From the NCBI GenBank assembly GCA_002794735.1, contig NBAZ01000044.1, positions 17,643 through 81,642 on the forward strand: a stretch of 64,000 nt of DNA, given 5' to 3'. Origin of the DNA: Pyrrhoderma lamaoense. Lineage: Eukaryota; Basidiomycota; Agaricomycetes; Hymenochaetales; Hymenochaetaceae. Made by a program: the position numbers and the translations under genes. The notes under the pieces are model-generated. The model searched no databases, had not been told where the DNA came from, and saw nothing but the letters and a program-made list of their open reading frames with translations. Shown piece by piece: positions 19,118 through 30,168 of the stretch. Position 1 is the stretch's first letter. Each line of letters starts with the position of its first letter.

Positions 19118-21389
19118 GAAAAAGAAGAACTCAAAGCCCAGAATTCTAGTATTCGGGCAAGAATAGAGCTGCTTGAGGACTCGCTTAAAAGACTTGCTGA
19201 ACTTGAAGAAGAGAATCTCTGTCTTGAAGAGGAAGCTGGTGTTCTAGATCTAGAGGCTAGAGAGCTTGAAGAAGAACTGGCCATTCTAGGGGAGGCCTAC
19301 GAGCGAGACCTTCGGGATGCTCATGCTCATGTCCAGGGTCTGCTTCTTCTTAAGGACAACAAGAGGAAGTCCTTATTCTGGTTTAAAGGGAAGACCAAGG
19401 ACCTTGAAGCCGTCAACAATAACTTAAAGAAAGATATGAAGATGTTAAACGAAGAATTAGAAAGAAAGAAAGAAGAATTCACCCAGACATACGACATGCT
19501 AGCCCAGACACAGGCAACCCTCTCTAAGGACCAGAAGCTTCTGGAGCTCACGAAAAGAGCTTTGGCTTCGTCTTGCGAATCCTACTTGAAGCTTGAGAAA
19601 AATTTTGAAGCTTCCCGGATGAAGCTCTCTGGTTTATCTTCTAAAAATGAGGTCTTGAAGTCTAAGCTGGGCCGCTCCCGTAAGAAGGCTAAGAGGAATT
19701 ATGATCTATTCTATAAGTCTCAAGAAAGGGTAAATACATACCGAACAGCCGTACAGAGAGCAAATAAGATGCTCAATCTGTCTCAAAAGGGAGTCTATAC
19801 CCCCGGGTTCTGATCCCTTTTACGGATAGTGGTTCAACTTGGATGCCCGTCTCGAAAGGCCGGCCGAGTTCTTCATTGCGTCCTAGGCTATGTGTTGCAG
19901 TGGGTAACAAGGCCTAAAGGTGTCCGAGAACTAAAAGAAGTTAGTTCTCGGACGGTTAGAAGGGTGATATTAGAGGGGGGGGTGGCAGCAGACGTACAAG
20001 CTGGTTATGAGATAAACCAGGCTGCCGGTAAGATAGAGAACATACAACCTAAATAGAGATAGAATTTTAACTTTTTAACTTACTTTAAAGGCTTTACCAT
20101 CGGAGGCGATGGTACTAGTAATAAAAATCAAAATTATGAATCCTTACATTTAAATTTGCGTGCCCCAGACTCTTACCTTCAAAACAACCCCTCCGAGATT
20201 AAGCCTAGAGTTCGAATGCTCGGGGTAAATCTAACTGCAAATCATAAGTCAGCGACTCAAGCTCAAGAAATAAGAAGTAGACTTGAAAATGTTATAAGTA
20301 CCTTTAAATCAAGCCCGGTGTCCTCAAATCTTGTTTCTGGGGAGTGTTTTAATGTGTTTTCTGTTCCTATCAAGTTCTTGGGGCTCCATAGCGACCACGC
20401 TGAAGATCAAAAGTCAAAATATAGAATACTACAAAAATGGAAAGAAGAGAACTTACCTCGGGCCTACGGGACTCGTTTTTTTTACTCTAAGACCCCTGAG
20501 GAACAAGCAGAACTACGAGCCGAACGTATGGCTACGTATCTTAGAGAGCGCGAGGGTCTCGTCTCGAATTCTGAAGAAGATGAAGAAGAATCTGCTGATA
20601 AATGGTCTGACTGGCTGTTTTGTTTGTTTGCTGAAGAGGCTATGGCTCTGCTTACCGATGAGGAAAGGGGGAGGGACTCCCTATTTGTCTGGGTTGGCTG
20701 CTGTATGCATAAGGACCTAAATGCTGTAAAAGGAGGAAACTTAGCTATGCAAGAGGTCTGGAAAACTAAAGAAGACTCACCGGTACCCCTAGCCAACAAA
20801 GAAAACGCCATAGTCATCGAATTGGCTACGGCTGGGGTAGATCCAGAGACTATAGCCTCTTCTAGGGCTCGGGACGTCTTTATCGGGGGGGCCGCTAAGC
20901 TTTTAAGCTTGATGGGGGCTCTATTCAATAACAAGGACGACAAGAAGGGCCTTCATAATACCTATAATTGGTATATGAAGGTGCATACCGGGTGTTCGAC
21001 ACCTTTCCCCGAGGTGTCGAACACCTGGTATGCATCCCTTCTTGAAGCCGCTTGTGTTGTCTTCAAAGATAGAGGTCTATTTATCAGTATAATGAACTTT
21101 GCAAGAGATCTCAAGTCGAACCACACACTTAATAACATGGAGGCGAATGTCTTGAAGGGCCTCCAAGATCCCAGCACAGTATCTGAGATGGCGGTCTTCG
21201 TCTTGTACTAGGAGGCCGTCTCGTTTCCTTTCATCCGTACGGTCCGGGGCGAGGGCCTTGAAACTCAGAACAGCCTCGAACTTGGGCTGTCTCTCTTGAA
21301 AGTCAAAGGGCACCTCTCGATATTGATCGAGAGGCCTTTTCTTCTTCTTTCGGAGTCCTTGTGCCCCTTGGAGGCCATTTTATGTGGAG
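19118..21389 (+). pseudogene. DDE-type transposase copy B, exons 1-2
   Basis: Exon 1 19118-20027, 63-nt intron 20028-20090 (GTAAGA...AAAG), exon 2 20091-21389. The start is lost at the LTR boundary; a TGA at 19115 bounds the open frame. Residues of about 1-230 are coiled coil. Then VQLGCPSRKAGRVLHCVLGY, SSRTVRRVILEGGVAAD, FTIGGDGTSNKN (first Asp, joined across the intron), GCCMHKDLNAVKGG, and SNHTLNNMEANVL. Two in-frame stops break it: TGA 19811-19813 after KGVYTPGF (shared with copy A) and TAG 21209-21211 in VLY*EAVS (copy A has TAT). The intron must be removed to join GFTIGGDG, which supports the splice model. It continues at 28447 beyond Ty3-2. Confidence 0.84.
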
Positions 21390-21426
21390 GTGAGTCTGAA
21401 ATATTAATTATATCAGTCGACTGTAC

Positions 21427-22237
21427 TGTCAGCAATGACTAGTTCTAGTACCAGTATTAGTCAGCAGAATGCTTAGTCAGCAGGGTCTGAAGACAAGGCA
21501 CAACCAGCATACACTGATATAGACAGAGACAGAGGAAAGGAGGGACAAGAGGAGGGGAGAACAGTGAGGAGAGGACAAGAGGATGTATTAGAAGGTACTA
21601 GTCTAGGAGGGAAGACAAGATCAAGACTGGGGGACTAGTTACTGACAGGAGGAGGGTATTTATACATGTGGGAGGCAGTGTGGGAATAATGAAAAAACCC
21701 GGCAGGGTCTATGGCTAAACTATTAGGCTAAACTAAGCTGTGCTAGGCTGTGTTAGATGAAACATAAGAAATAGGCTAAACTATGAGGCTAAGCTAGGCT
21801 GTGCTAGCTGAAACATAATAGACAGGCTAAATAATCAGGCTAAGCTAGGCTGTGCTAGCTGAAACACTAAATTAGGCTAATTACAAAGAGACTAAACCAA
21901 ATGGGGAAAGATGACCATGGAGAATGATGGAAGGTGGTAGAACATGGTGGAATGTTCTAGAACAGATAAGTAAGCAGTGAAGATAAGAGAGAGATAAGAT
22001 AAGATGAGATGCTTAATAAGATAGCTGAGTCATATGCTGAGTCAGTGCTTAGTAAGCAACTTATGTAAGCATATTATGTAAGTGATTAGGTAAGCATGCT
22101 GACTAAGCTGATTAGGTAAGCAGCTTATGTAAGATGATTAGATAATCCACTTATGTAAGATGCTTATGTAAGTGCTTAGTCAGCTTATGTAAGCTGCTTA
22201 GTAAGCAAAAAAGCGAAATAGACTTGGTTTCATAACA
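21427..22237 (-). repeat. Ty3-2 3' LTR
   Basis: 811 bp; on the plus strand it starts TGTCAGCAATG and ends TTTCATAACA. Compared with 27486-28353 it lacks 30 bp in the GTTCTAGAA repeats and 27 bp in the TTAGGTAAG repeats. Confidence 0.93.
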
Positions 22238-22264
22238 TTACCCCCTCTCTTAGATTGATTGTCC

Positions 22265-24655
22265 TCAATCATGATTTAGACTTTGAAAAGAGGGTATGTA
22301 TTTCATGTCTATAACTCTTAATCTTCTGGGAGCTCTGGGATTTTCTTTGTAAAACTCTTCAATTAATTCTTTAGAGTTTTCCAAATGTTCTTCAGGCTCC
22401 CAAGTTCTGCTTTCAACATCATATCCTTTCCAGTGTACCAGGAATTTAAGCTTATTTCTGACAAACTTAGAGTCTACAATGGATCCCACTTCATACTCTT
22501 GTTCTTTGCCAATAAGCACTGGAGGTGGGGGTGGAGCTTGTTGTTGGTTTTCAAAGGCTGGAGTTGTATAAGGAGACAGTAAAACTTCATTAAATACTGG
22601 ATGTATTCTTCTCCAAGTACTTGGAAGTTTTAGCTTGTAAGCACCTCTATTGACCTTTTCTATTACTTCAAATGGACCATATCTTTTACAGTCCAGTTTT
22701 TTCATAGGTCTTATAGAGGGTAAGTTGGTTGCTTCAAGCATTACTAAGTCTCCTTTCTTGTACTCAATAGATTCACCTTTATTTCTATCATAAAAGTGTT
22801 TCATAACTTCAGCAGCTTTCTTTAAACTGGCTTCAACTTCTTCTCTGACTTTCTGCATAGTTTTAGCAAATTGTCCAGCTGATTCATTGACAGGTTCTCT
22901 TCTGGGATTGGACCCTTTGTATGGATGTAATCCATAATTTACAAAGAAGGGTGAATATCCAGTAGAGGATTGTACTTTGTCATTATAAGAGAATTCAGCT
23001 ATTGCTAACCACTCAGCCCAGTCTGATTGTCTATGATTGATGTAGGCTCTGAGATACTGCTCAATTTCTTGATTTATTCTCTCAGTCTGGGGGTGATATG
23101 CAGTAGAAGGATTTCCAGTAATACCCAACAATCTATACAAGTCATGCATGAAATTAGACTCAAATTGTGGACCTCTGTCACTTATGATCTTTCTGGGAAG
23201 ACCATGAAGTCTGAAGACTTGATCTCTGTAAATTCTTGCTAACCCCTCAGATGTGAGTTCCATATTAGTGGGGAGAGCATGAATTTGTTTACTAAATCTG
23301 TCCACAATTACACATATTGCATTAAAACCCTTAGACTCTGGTAATTCACCTATTAAGTCAATAGATATAATTTCCCAGGGTCTAGTTGGTATTTCATTAG
23401 GGTTTAATGGAGCATGCTTTTTGTTTCTATGAGCCTTAGTTCTCTGACATGTATCACAACCAGAAACATACAAGCGAATGTCATTTGTGATTCTTGGCCA
23501 CCAAAAATTGCGAGTCACTAATTCCTGGGTTTTGTTTCTACCAGGGTGACCAGCTACTGTCTCATCATGATGAACTTTGATAATTTTAGCTCTCAAAGTT
23601 TTATCTTTTGGGACATAAATTTTGTTTTGCCAAGTGATCAAATGATCATTCTCTGCCCAGTCTTTTTCTTTGTTATCAAGTGCTCTTTTTACAGACTGGT
23701 CAATTGCATGTGTACTTTCTTTAATGCTTTTAATCAGTTCTGTATCTAATGATTCAATACTTGTGGCTCTGAACCACTCAGGTTTTAACATGGTAACTCT
23801 CTTATTATCATTCTCCCCCCTGTCATGATCAACTCTTCTTGACAGAAGGTCAGCCTTTTTCATTTCTTTTCCAGGCTTGTGAATGATTGTAAGATCATAT
23901 TTCCACAAAAGCAGCATCCATCTGGCCTGTCTTCTGTTTAAATCCTGAGGTTCTCTAAAGTACTGAATATTAGCATGATCTGTCCAGACTTCTACTGTAT
24001 GTTTGGCTTCATACAAGTATGGTCTCCATTTTTTCAGAGCTTTAACAATGGCTAGCATTTCTTTGTCATAAATGGGATAATTTCTTTCCTCTGGTGTCAT
24101 AGATTCTGACATAAATGCTATGGGATGCCATTTGTTATCTTGCTTTTGAGACAAAACTGCCCCAATTGCAAAGTTAGAAGCATCTGTTTCAATTCTGAAT
24201 GGATCATTGTCTGTGGGCACTGCTAAGACTGGAGCAGAAGTGATAGCTTGTTTGAGCTGTATCACTGCTTCTGCTTCTTCTTTTCCCCATTTCCATCCTG
24301 ATTTTCCTTTTAACCTGTTGAGTGGAGTGGTAATATGACTGTAACCCTTGACAAAGCGTCTATAAAATCCACAGAATCCCAAAAATGATTCTAACTGTTT
24401 AATATTCTTGGGTTCTGGCCATTCTTGTATAGCTTTTATCTTTTGGGTTTCCATTTCAATTTTACCACCACCCACTACATATCCCAAGTAACCAATTTTG
24501 GGTTCAGCAAATGAACATTTAGAGTATCTCAGACATAAGTGATTGTCTTTTAACACTTGTAGTACTTGTCTGACAAGTCTAATATGTTCAGATAAACATC
24601 TGGTGAATATCAAGATGTCATCCAAGTAAACTATTACTGAACCCTCCTGTATCAA
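22265..24655 (-). pseudogene. pol: Ty3-2 Pol, second part: RT palm end, RNase H, integrase, chromodomain
   Basis: 796 codons starting just before the catalytic YLDD (VIVYLDDILIF). RNase H has FRIETDASNFAIGAV. The integrase has the HHCC domain (HPGRNKTQELV, CDTCQRTK), IISIDLIGELP and ISDRGPQFESNF for the two Asp, and AYHPQTERINQEIE for the Glu. Related integrases read HPQTDGQTER here, so four residues (DGQT) seem to be missing just before the catalytic Glu. A chromodomain (YEVGSIVDSKF, LVHWKGYDVESRTWEPEEHL) lies near residues 705-760. The N-terminal boundary is not a real start but a frameshift. Confidence 0.9.
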
Positions 24656-25938
24656 GTTTTTAATATGGTGTTCATAAAAGCTTGAAAAGTAGCAGGAGAA
24701 TTGGTTAATCCAAAGAACATAACAGTGGGTTCAAACAGTCCTCTATTAGTTTTAAAGGCTGCTTTCCACTCATCACCTTCTTTAATTCTAATATTATTAT
24801 ATCCCCATCTAACATCTAACTTTGTGAAGTAATTAGACATTTTGGTTTTATCAAGCAACTCCTGGATTAGAGGAATGGGGTATCTATTTTTAATAGTGCC
24901 CTCATTTAACTTTCTATAATCCTGGATTGGTCTTAAAGTGCCATCTTTTTTCTTAATAAAGAAAAATGGAGATGCTTGAGGGGATTTAGAAGGTCTGATT
25001 CTACCACTTTTAAGATTTTCATCAAGAAACTGATCCAGAGCTTCTTGTTCTTTGACTGTTAATGGATAAATTTTACAGTCTTTTGGAACAAAGTCAGGTT
25101 TGGTTTCAATAGCATGATCCCAAGGCCTTCTCTCTGGTAGTTTGTTGAATTCTTGCTCACTAAATACAGTGGGATACTCTTGACTAAAGTCAGGTATTAC
25201 TATATTTTCTTTAACTAGTTGGCAAGTCTTAAGTGGAGAATTGATGTTCTCTGGAGTGGATTGAGAAGAATTTGGCATGTTACACTCTTCTGGGCATCTG
25301 TCAAAGTTTATAGTGGCTTTAACCCAATCTATGCTTGGATTATGTTTCTTTAACCACTCATGACCAATGAAGATGTCTGTGTCTCCCAGATTTGTGACAG
25401 CCAGATCTATTCTTTCTACATGATTGTGGATAGACAAACGCATAGAAATATATTCTCTTATTGCACCAGCTTTATTGAGAGTGCCATCAGCATTGTATAC
25501 AGGAATTGCTAGTGGTGTTTTCTTTGTAACAAGCTGATGTTTCTTTACTAAACTCTCATTAATGCATGAACCTGTGCATCCACTATCAATCAATCCTTGA
25601 GATTGTATTTGTAGGTTATTATCAAGAGTAGCTAAGAGTATGGGGACAGTAAGTTGTCTCCCTTTTCCACCTCTAATAAATTTTTTGGGTTCTTTCAGAG
25701 AAGCTATTGCAGAAGTTAACTCATCACCTGTCAGCTGATTTATTTGTCTGACTAAGCTTCTGGTGATTTCTTTGGTTCTTTTGGGGTGTACTATCTGCAA
25801 CAGTCTATCTCTGGTTTCTTTAAAAGAGGGTACTTTCTTACAGAATTCTGTGGATTTTGATTCATTACTGGTATTAAAAACAACTTTATTTGTACTAGTA
25901 TTTGAATCATTACTAATGCCTTTCTCTGCCACATTCAA
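24652..25938 (-). pseudogene. pol: Ty3-2 Pol, first part: protease and RT (frameshifted)
   Basis: 428 codons. Protease active site in LIDSGCTGSCI (about residue 117). RT fingers and palm: KKDGTLRPIQDYRKLN, TKLDVRWGYNNIRI (first catalytic Asp). The frame ends FMNTILKT-stop where homologues continue into LIQEGS; the A-run at about 24660 (TTAAAAACTTG) is one A short for the frame that resumes at 24655. The frame overlaps the end of gag in the -1 register, so gag-pol frameshifting is likely. Confidence 0.9.
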
Positions 25939-25940
25939 AG

Positions 25941-26903
25941 TCAGGCTTCCACAAAATCCTGTTCTACTCTAGCTAACTCTGATTCTTTCAGGATATCAAC
26001 TTCATCAGCCCAAGCTTGTCTCTCTTCAGGTTCCATGCACATCAAGATAGATCTAATCTGTGCTTTCTTCTGAGGACATTCTCTGGCTAAGTGGCCTTTA
26101 AGTCCACATAGATAGCATAAACCATTTCTCCTGGCCCTGTCAATAGAGACATCCATGGGCTGTCCTTTGCCACCAAAAGTAACACCAGTGTTGTCGCTTT
26201 TCTCTGGTATTTGGCTGTGTTGTTTGGGGAGGACTGGAGGTTTTGTGTAAGAAGTGGGTTTAGCTACTATGGTACTGGCCAAATGAAGTTTTCTATCTAT
26301 TTTAATTGCCATCCTTTTCCAAGTATGGTAATCTTCAGGCTCATCCACCATCTCTGTGATCTTCATGACTACTTTTGGGTTAACTTTTTCTCTAAGAATA
26401 GAGATAAGATATTCATCATGGTTCTCATGGTATTTAGCTGCTCTGATTAGCAAATCAAACTCTTGGAAGAACTCCTCTGCAGTTTTCTTTCCTTGAGTGA
26501 TGTTGTTTAGCTTTTCTTGAGCATTAGCTTTCTCATGAGGATCATCAAAGGTCTCTTTGAGCCTGGCTAGAAAAGTTTCCCACTCATCAGTGATGACCAT
26601 GTCACATTCCTCCAAGTAGTTGTCTGCCCATAACCCAGCTAAGCCATCTGTCATGAATGAGAGAGTAAAGATGATTTTCTCCTCATCAGTGGTGAGTTCA
26701 TCTCTGGCTGCTAACAGGTATAATCTCAAGGATTTCAGAAAAGGTTTGAAGTCCTTTCTTTGTCCTGAGAATGGGTTGGGTTTGGCTACATGGATCTGTC
26801 TATGCAGTTTTCTTTTTCCCTTCAATGAGTCACTGAGATGCACACTTGATAACTGGTCAACAAGTGCATCCAGCTGCTCAGAGGTACTTGAAATATCTGT
26901 CAT
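25941..26903 (-). CDS. gag: Ty3-2 Gag
   Basis: 320 codons, intact. A capsid-like region covers residues of about 40-200 (PNPFSGQRKDFKPFLKSL; EEFFQEFDLLIRAAKY is the usual retrotrans_gag pattern). Zinc knuckle CYLCGLKGHLARECP near residue 265. Pol follows three bases later in the -1 register. Confidence 0.9.
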   Translation of the reverse strand: MTDISSTSEQLDALVDQLSSVHLSDSLKGKRKLHRQIHVAKPNPFSGQRKDFKPFLKSLRLYLLAARDELTTDEEKIIFTLSFMTDGLAGLWADNYLEECDMVITDEWETFLARLKETFDDPHEKANAQEKLNNITQGKKTAEEFFQEFDLLIRAAKYHENHDEYLISILREKVNPKVVMKITEMVDEPEDYHTWKRMAIKIDRKLHLASTIVAKPTSYTKPPVLPKQHSQIPEKSDNTGVTFGGKGQPMDVSIDRARRNGLCYLCGLKGHLARECPQKKAQIRSILMCMEPEERQAWADEVDILKESELARVEQDFVEA

Positions 26904-27485
26904 AGATGAAGTAACTATGGGGTGAACTGAGTGAAGGTACTACTAATCTAGATAAGGTAAAAATAAAGGGAATAAGTAAATATCTACTCTAGGCTATCTA
27001 GTGTCTAATTCTAAGAGAAGGCAAGTCAACCTTACTCTATTACACTCTACAAAACTACTTGTGGGGTTTTACTACTGCTTAAGGGAACACACTCTGCTTG
27101 TAACAACAACTCACTAGTGGTTTTGACTATTATCCACTGAGTAAAGGTGTTCAAACTAGTCTCCAGGCCAAGGCCCTTAAGTTGAGAATCTAGCCAAGGG
27201 ATAGTGTGTTGTGTATCTAAGTAACTTAGTGCAGAAGTTATCCTCAAGTGAGAAATAACTCTGGACAAACAATCAAAAGAGTAATGTCCCAAACACTACT
27301 AGAAAAGGAAAAGGGACTGGCTTTACTCTTATAGGAATAGTGGTGAGAAAATGGTAGAAGGCTTTAATGGGTATGTCTGATAGAAAGTGAACAAGGGTGG
27401 GGAAAGATGGTTGGTGGAAACACCACAGAAGTGGTGATAAGAGAGTAACACTAGGAAAGTAGTGATAGAGGGAGTCTTGATCTAA
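26904..27485 (-). other. Ty3-2 untranslated leader
   Basis: 582 bases between the 5' LTR and gag in the element's sense. No ORF of note. I could not identify the primer-binding site; the bases next to the LTR (minus strand TTAGATCAAGACTCCC) do not look like a tRNA 3'-end complement. Confidence 0.5.
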
Positions 27486-28353
27486 TGTCAGCAATGACTA
27501 GTTCTAGTACCAGTATTAGTCAGCAGAATGCTTAGTCAGCAGGGTCTGAAGACAAGGCACAACCAGCATACACTGATATAGACAGAGACAGAGGAGAGGA
27601 GGGACAAGAGGAGGGGAGAACAGTGAGGAGAGGACAAGAGGATGTATTAGAAGGTACTAGTCTAGGAGGGAAGACAAGATCAAGACTGGGGGACTAGTTA
27701 CTGACAGGAGGAGGGTATTTATACATGTGGGAGGCAGTGTGGGAATAATGAAAAAACCCGGCAGGGTCTATGGCTAAACTATTAGGCTAAACTAAGCTGT
27801 GCTAGGCTGTGTTAGATGAAACATAAGAAATAGGCTAAACTATGAGGCTAAGCTAGGCTGTGCTAGCTGAAACATAATAGACAGGCTAAATAATCAGGCT
27901 AAGCTAGGCTGTGCTAGCTGAAACACTAAATTAGGCTAATTACAAAGAGACTAAACCAAATGGGGAAAGATGACCATGGAGAATGATGGAAGGTGGTAGA
28001 ACATGGTGGAATGTTCTAGAATGTTCTGGAAGGTCTCAGAATGTTCTAGAACAGATAAGTAAGCAGTGAAGATAAGAGAGAGATAAGATAAGATGAGATG
28101 CTTAATAAGATAGCTGAGTCATATGCTGAGTCAGTGCTTAGTAAGCAACTTATGTAAGCATATTATGTAAGTGATTAGGTAAGCATGCTGACTAAGCTGA
28201 TTAGGTAAGATGCTTAGGTAATAATGATTAGGTAAGCAGCTTATGTAAGATGATTAGATAATCCACTTATGTAAGATGCTTATGTAAGTGCTTAGTCAGC
28301 TTATGTAAGCTGCTTAGTAAGCAAAAAAGCGAAATAGACTTGGTTTCATAACA
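27486..28353 (-). repeat. Ty3-2 5' LTR
   Basis: 868 bp. It keeps the 30-bp and 27-bp repeat units lost from the other LTR. Like the solo LTR at 13393 it has a dense array of short palindromes of the form CTTATGTAAG/GCTTAGTAAGC (about 28100-28325). Confidence 0.93.
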
Positions 28354-28446
28354 TGTACGAGTACATGTATATATATGTACTTATATCATATTTCTTATTT
28401 TTGATTCAAATAAATATAATTACTCACAAATAATCCATTTTTTTAG

Positions 28447-29153
28447 ACACTGGGTCTACTTGGCAACACCCCGGGGCCGTAGCTCTAGTCCAGGAGTTTG
28501 CGAGGACGTCGGATCACCTAGAGGAGCTTCTTGTAGCTTTTTTGAAGGGGGCTCTAACTACATTTGAGAGGTTTATGTCAGAGTTTGAAGAAGAAGGGCC
28601 ATTATCAAGACTTACCGAGGACCAAAAAAGGGCCACCTGGGTCCCTACCACTAACGATGCCAACGAGGGGGCCTTTGGGAAGTACCGGCTCTCTGTCAGA
28701 GCTGCCCCAAGGGTCACTAACGAGTATTTTAATTCATTAAATAAACATCATTATAATAATACTCAAAATTTTATGGATGGGGTACTTACCTCTATTGAAG
28801 CCCAAAGCCACCTCTGGAGGGTTGCACGCGCGCGAGACGCTGCCGGCATTGACAGGAAACATCAAGCGGCGGTGATTCAGGATCTGGAGAAGCAAGTTGA
28901 AATTAAAAGGTTAAAGTTAGAAACCCGGGCTAGAAGAAAAGAAGAAAAATTACAACGTACCAAAGAAACAACTCTAATTCTTGAATATGATACGCTTCAG
29001 GGCCTGTCTAACGTTCGTCTCAGAGAGCAGCTCGATCGACTAGCTCTCGAGGATCCAGAGGTCCCTCCCCATGGCCTTATGAACAAGGCTCAGCTTCTAG
29101 AGTCCTTAGCCTCGGCCTTAGATAGATATAAGACTAGAAATAATTTATTTTGA
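28447..29153 (+). pseudogene. DDE-type transposase copy B, exon 3 (C-terminus)
   Basis: Opens TGSTWQHPGAVALVQEF in frame with exon 2 and ends at TGA 29151-29153. WVPTTNDANEGAFGKYR near 28640-28690 carries Glu in a position I infer to be the last catalytic acid. A charged helical stretch follows (EKQVEIKRLKLETRARRKEE, in part). The last 45 residues (LREQLDRLA, NKAQLLESLASALDRY) look like a SAP-type DNA-binding helix pair. This exon shows no damage, unlike exons 1-2. Confidence 0.82.
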
Positions 29154-29306
29154 TGTATTTTTTAGAAGATTTTGGTTACTTTTTAACATTATTTCATACT
29201 ATATGCATATAAAATAGAATTTATGTACCTTTTTCCCTTATATTTCATCCAAATAGACTAGCTCTTTGATTTACAAATATTTTTAGATGAATTTAAGATT
29301 ATAATA
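29154..29306 (+). other. 3' flank of transposase copy B
   Basis: AT-rich, no gene. May contain the transposase polyadenylation site. Confidence 0.35.
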
Positions 29307-29582
29307 GACACCCGACTGCCCTGGAGTTGTTTATGGCAGTCGGGTGTCGAGGTGGACAAAAAAAAAGCGAAGCTGCAGACAGTCTGATCAGACTGTCTGC
29401 AGCTTCGCTTATATAACATAAATATCTTATTTTTTAAAGTCATTTTCTTACTTTTTAACTTAATTTTATTCATTATAACATACCCTTGTGCCCTAGAAGT
29501 GTTCACGGGCACAGGGGAGATGAATTGACAAAAAAAAAGCGGGACTGTGGACAGTTCAATTGAACTGTCTGCAGTCCCGCTT
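29307..29582 (+). repeat. Two paired-hairpin units with long palindromes
   Basis: Unit 1: a perfect 14-bp stem (29307-29320 with 29335-29348, 14-nt loop), an A-run, then a perfect 46-bp palindrome (29365-29410). Unit 2, about 172 bases on: an 11-pair stem with one G-T (29483-29493 with 29507-29517, 13-nt loop), an A-run, then a 46-nt palindrome (29537-29582) whose only two departures are both G-T pairs. Both palindromes start AAGCG, end CGCTT and are followed by ATATAA, but their cores differ. Whether they form RNA hairpins or DNA cruciforms is unknown. They lie 154 bases past the transposase stop and could be the subterminal part of the transposon. Confidence 0.88.
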
Positions 29583-30013
29583 ATATAATATAAAACTCTT
29601 ATTAATAAACTTATATTCTTATTATCTAACTTAAAATCTTTCATTTTAACTTAATTTCCGGCGTCTTGAGGCTTAGATTCAATTATTTTATGTTTAAAAG
29701 TAAAATTACATTAGGTTGGAAAGTGAACTATTGATAAATACGCTTATATAATACAATTTCTGACTAATAACGAAAAAAAACTTACGCGCGTCTCTTAAAG
29801 GGATTGCCCCTCCCCACATACAAGATAGGAAATTATGATACACACAGTGGATAACAATTGTCAGCAGTTTACTTACTCTGTGGCGATATCCACAATTATT
29901 GGCTGGCTGGAGTAAAGAGTCTAGCAGAAACCGTAGAGTTATCGATAAGAAGCGGACTCCGGAAAGACTTGTACTGTGTATAACGTGTATGACGATATTT
30001 GGAAGTATCTTTC
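29583..30013 (+). other. Upstream region of NLR1
   Basis: No gene. From about 29820 it matches the regions before NLR2-NLR5, so it is the shared promoter of the array; before that it is unique AT-rich sequence, marking the left edge of the tandem units. Confidence 0.55.
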
Positions 30014-30021
30014 TATAAATA
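30014..30021 (+). promoter_or_regulatory. NLR1 TATA box
   Basis: TATAAATA, 155 bases before the ATG, in a block conserved upstream of all five NLR genes. Confidence 0.65.
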
Positions 30022-30168
30022 CTTGACCTGTAACACGCTCCTTATCTAGTACAAATCGGTGATCTCTCAGCAATCTATTATTGGATATAGGTTGATGTTG
30101 TTGATGATCAGTACTTAGCTTTCAGCCATCCTCCACTGATCTACCTACGACTCAAGCACATTAGTATA

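Larger units (their letters stand above)
21427..28353 (-). mobile_element. Ty3-2: 6.9-kb chromovirus-type LTR retrotransposon
   Basis: LTRs at 27486-28353 (5' in element sense, 868 bp) and 21427-22237 (3', 811 bp), flanked by TGTAC (21422-21426 and 28354-28358). Gag and Pol read on the minus strand. The LTRs are almost identical apart from two losses in the 3' LTR (30 and 27 bp), each between short direct repeats, so the insertion is recent. A purine tract (minus-strand TAAGAGAGGGGGTAA, 22252-22238) precedes the 3' LTR. One frameshift in RT is the only clear defect. No TGG-type primer site follows the 5' LTR. Confidence 0.94.
21390..28446 (+). other. Transposase copy B intron 2, now holding Ty3-2
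   Basis: The donor is GTGAGT at 21390 and the acceptor is TTTTTTTAG ending at 28446. Joining 21389 to 28447 keeps the frame (AILCG-D-TGSTWQHPGAV). Without the retrotransposon and one TGTAC the intron would be about 125 nt. Confidence 0.75.

Noticed and set aside
19780..19830. Intron covering the TGA after KGVYTPGF in the transposase
   Set aside because: The best GT-AG pair is 37 nt, which would break the frame shared by both sides.
22385..23749. Plus-strand ORFs over Ty3-2 pol
   Set aside because: Antisense shadows of a clear pol gene with intact domain order.
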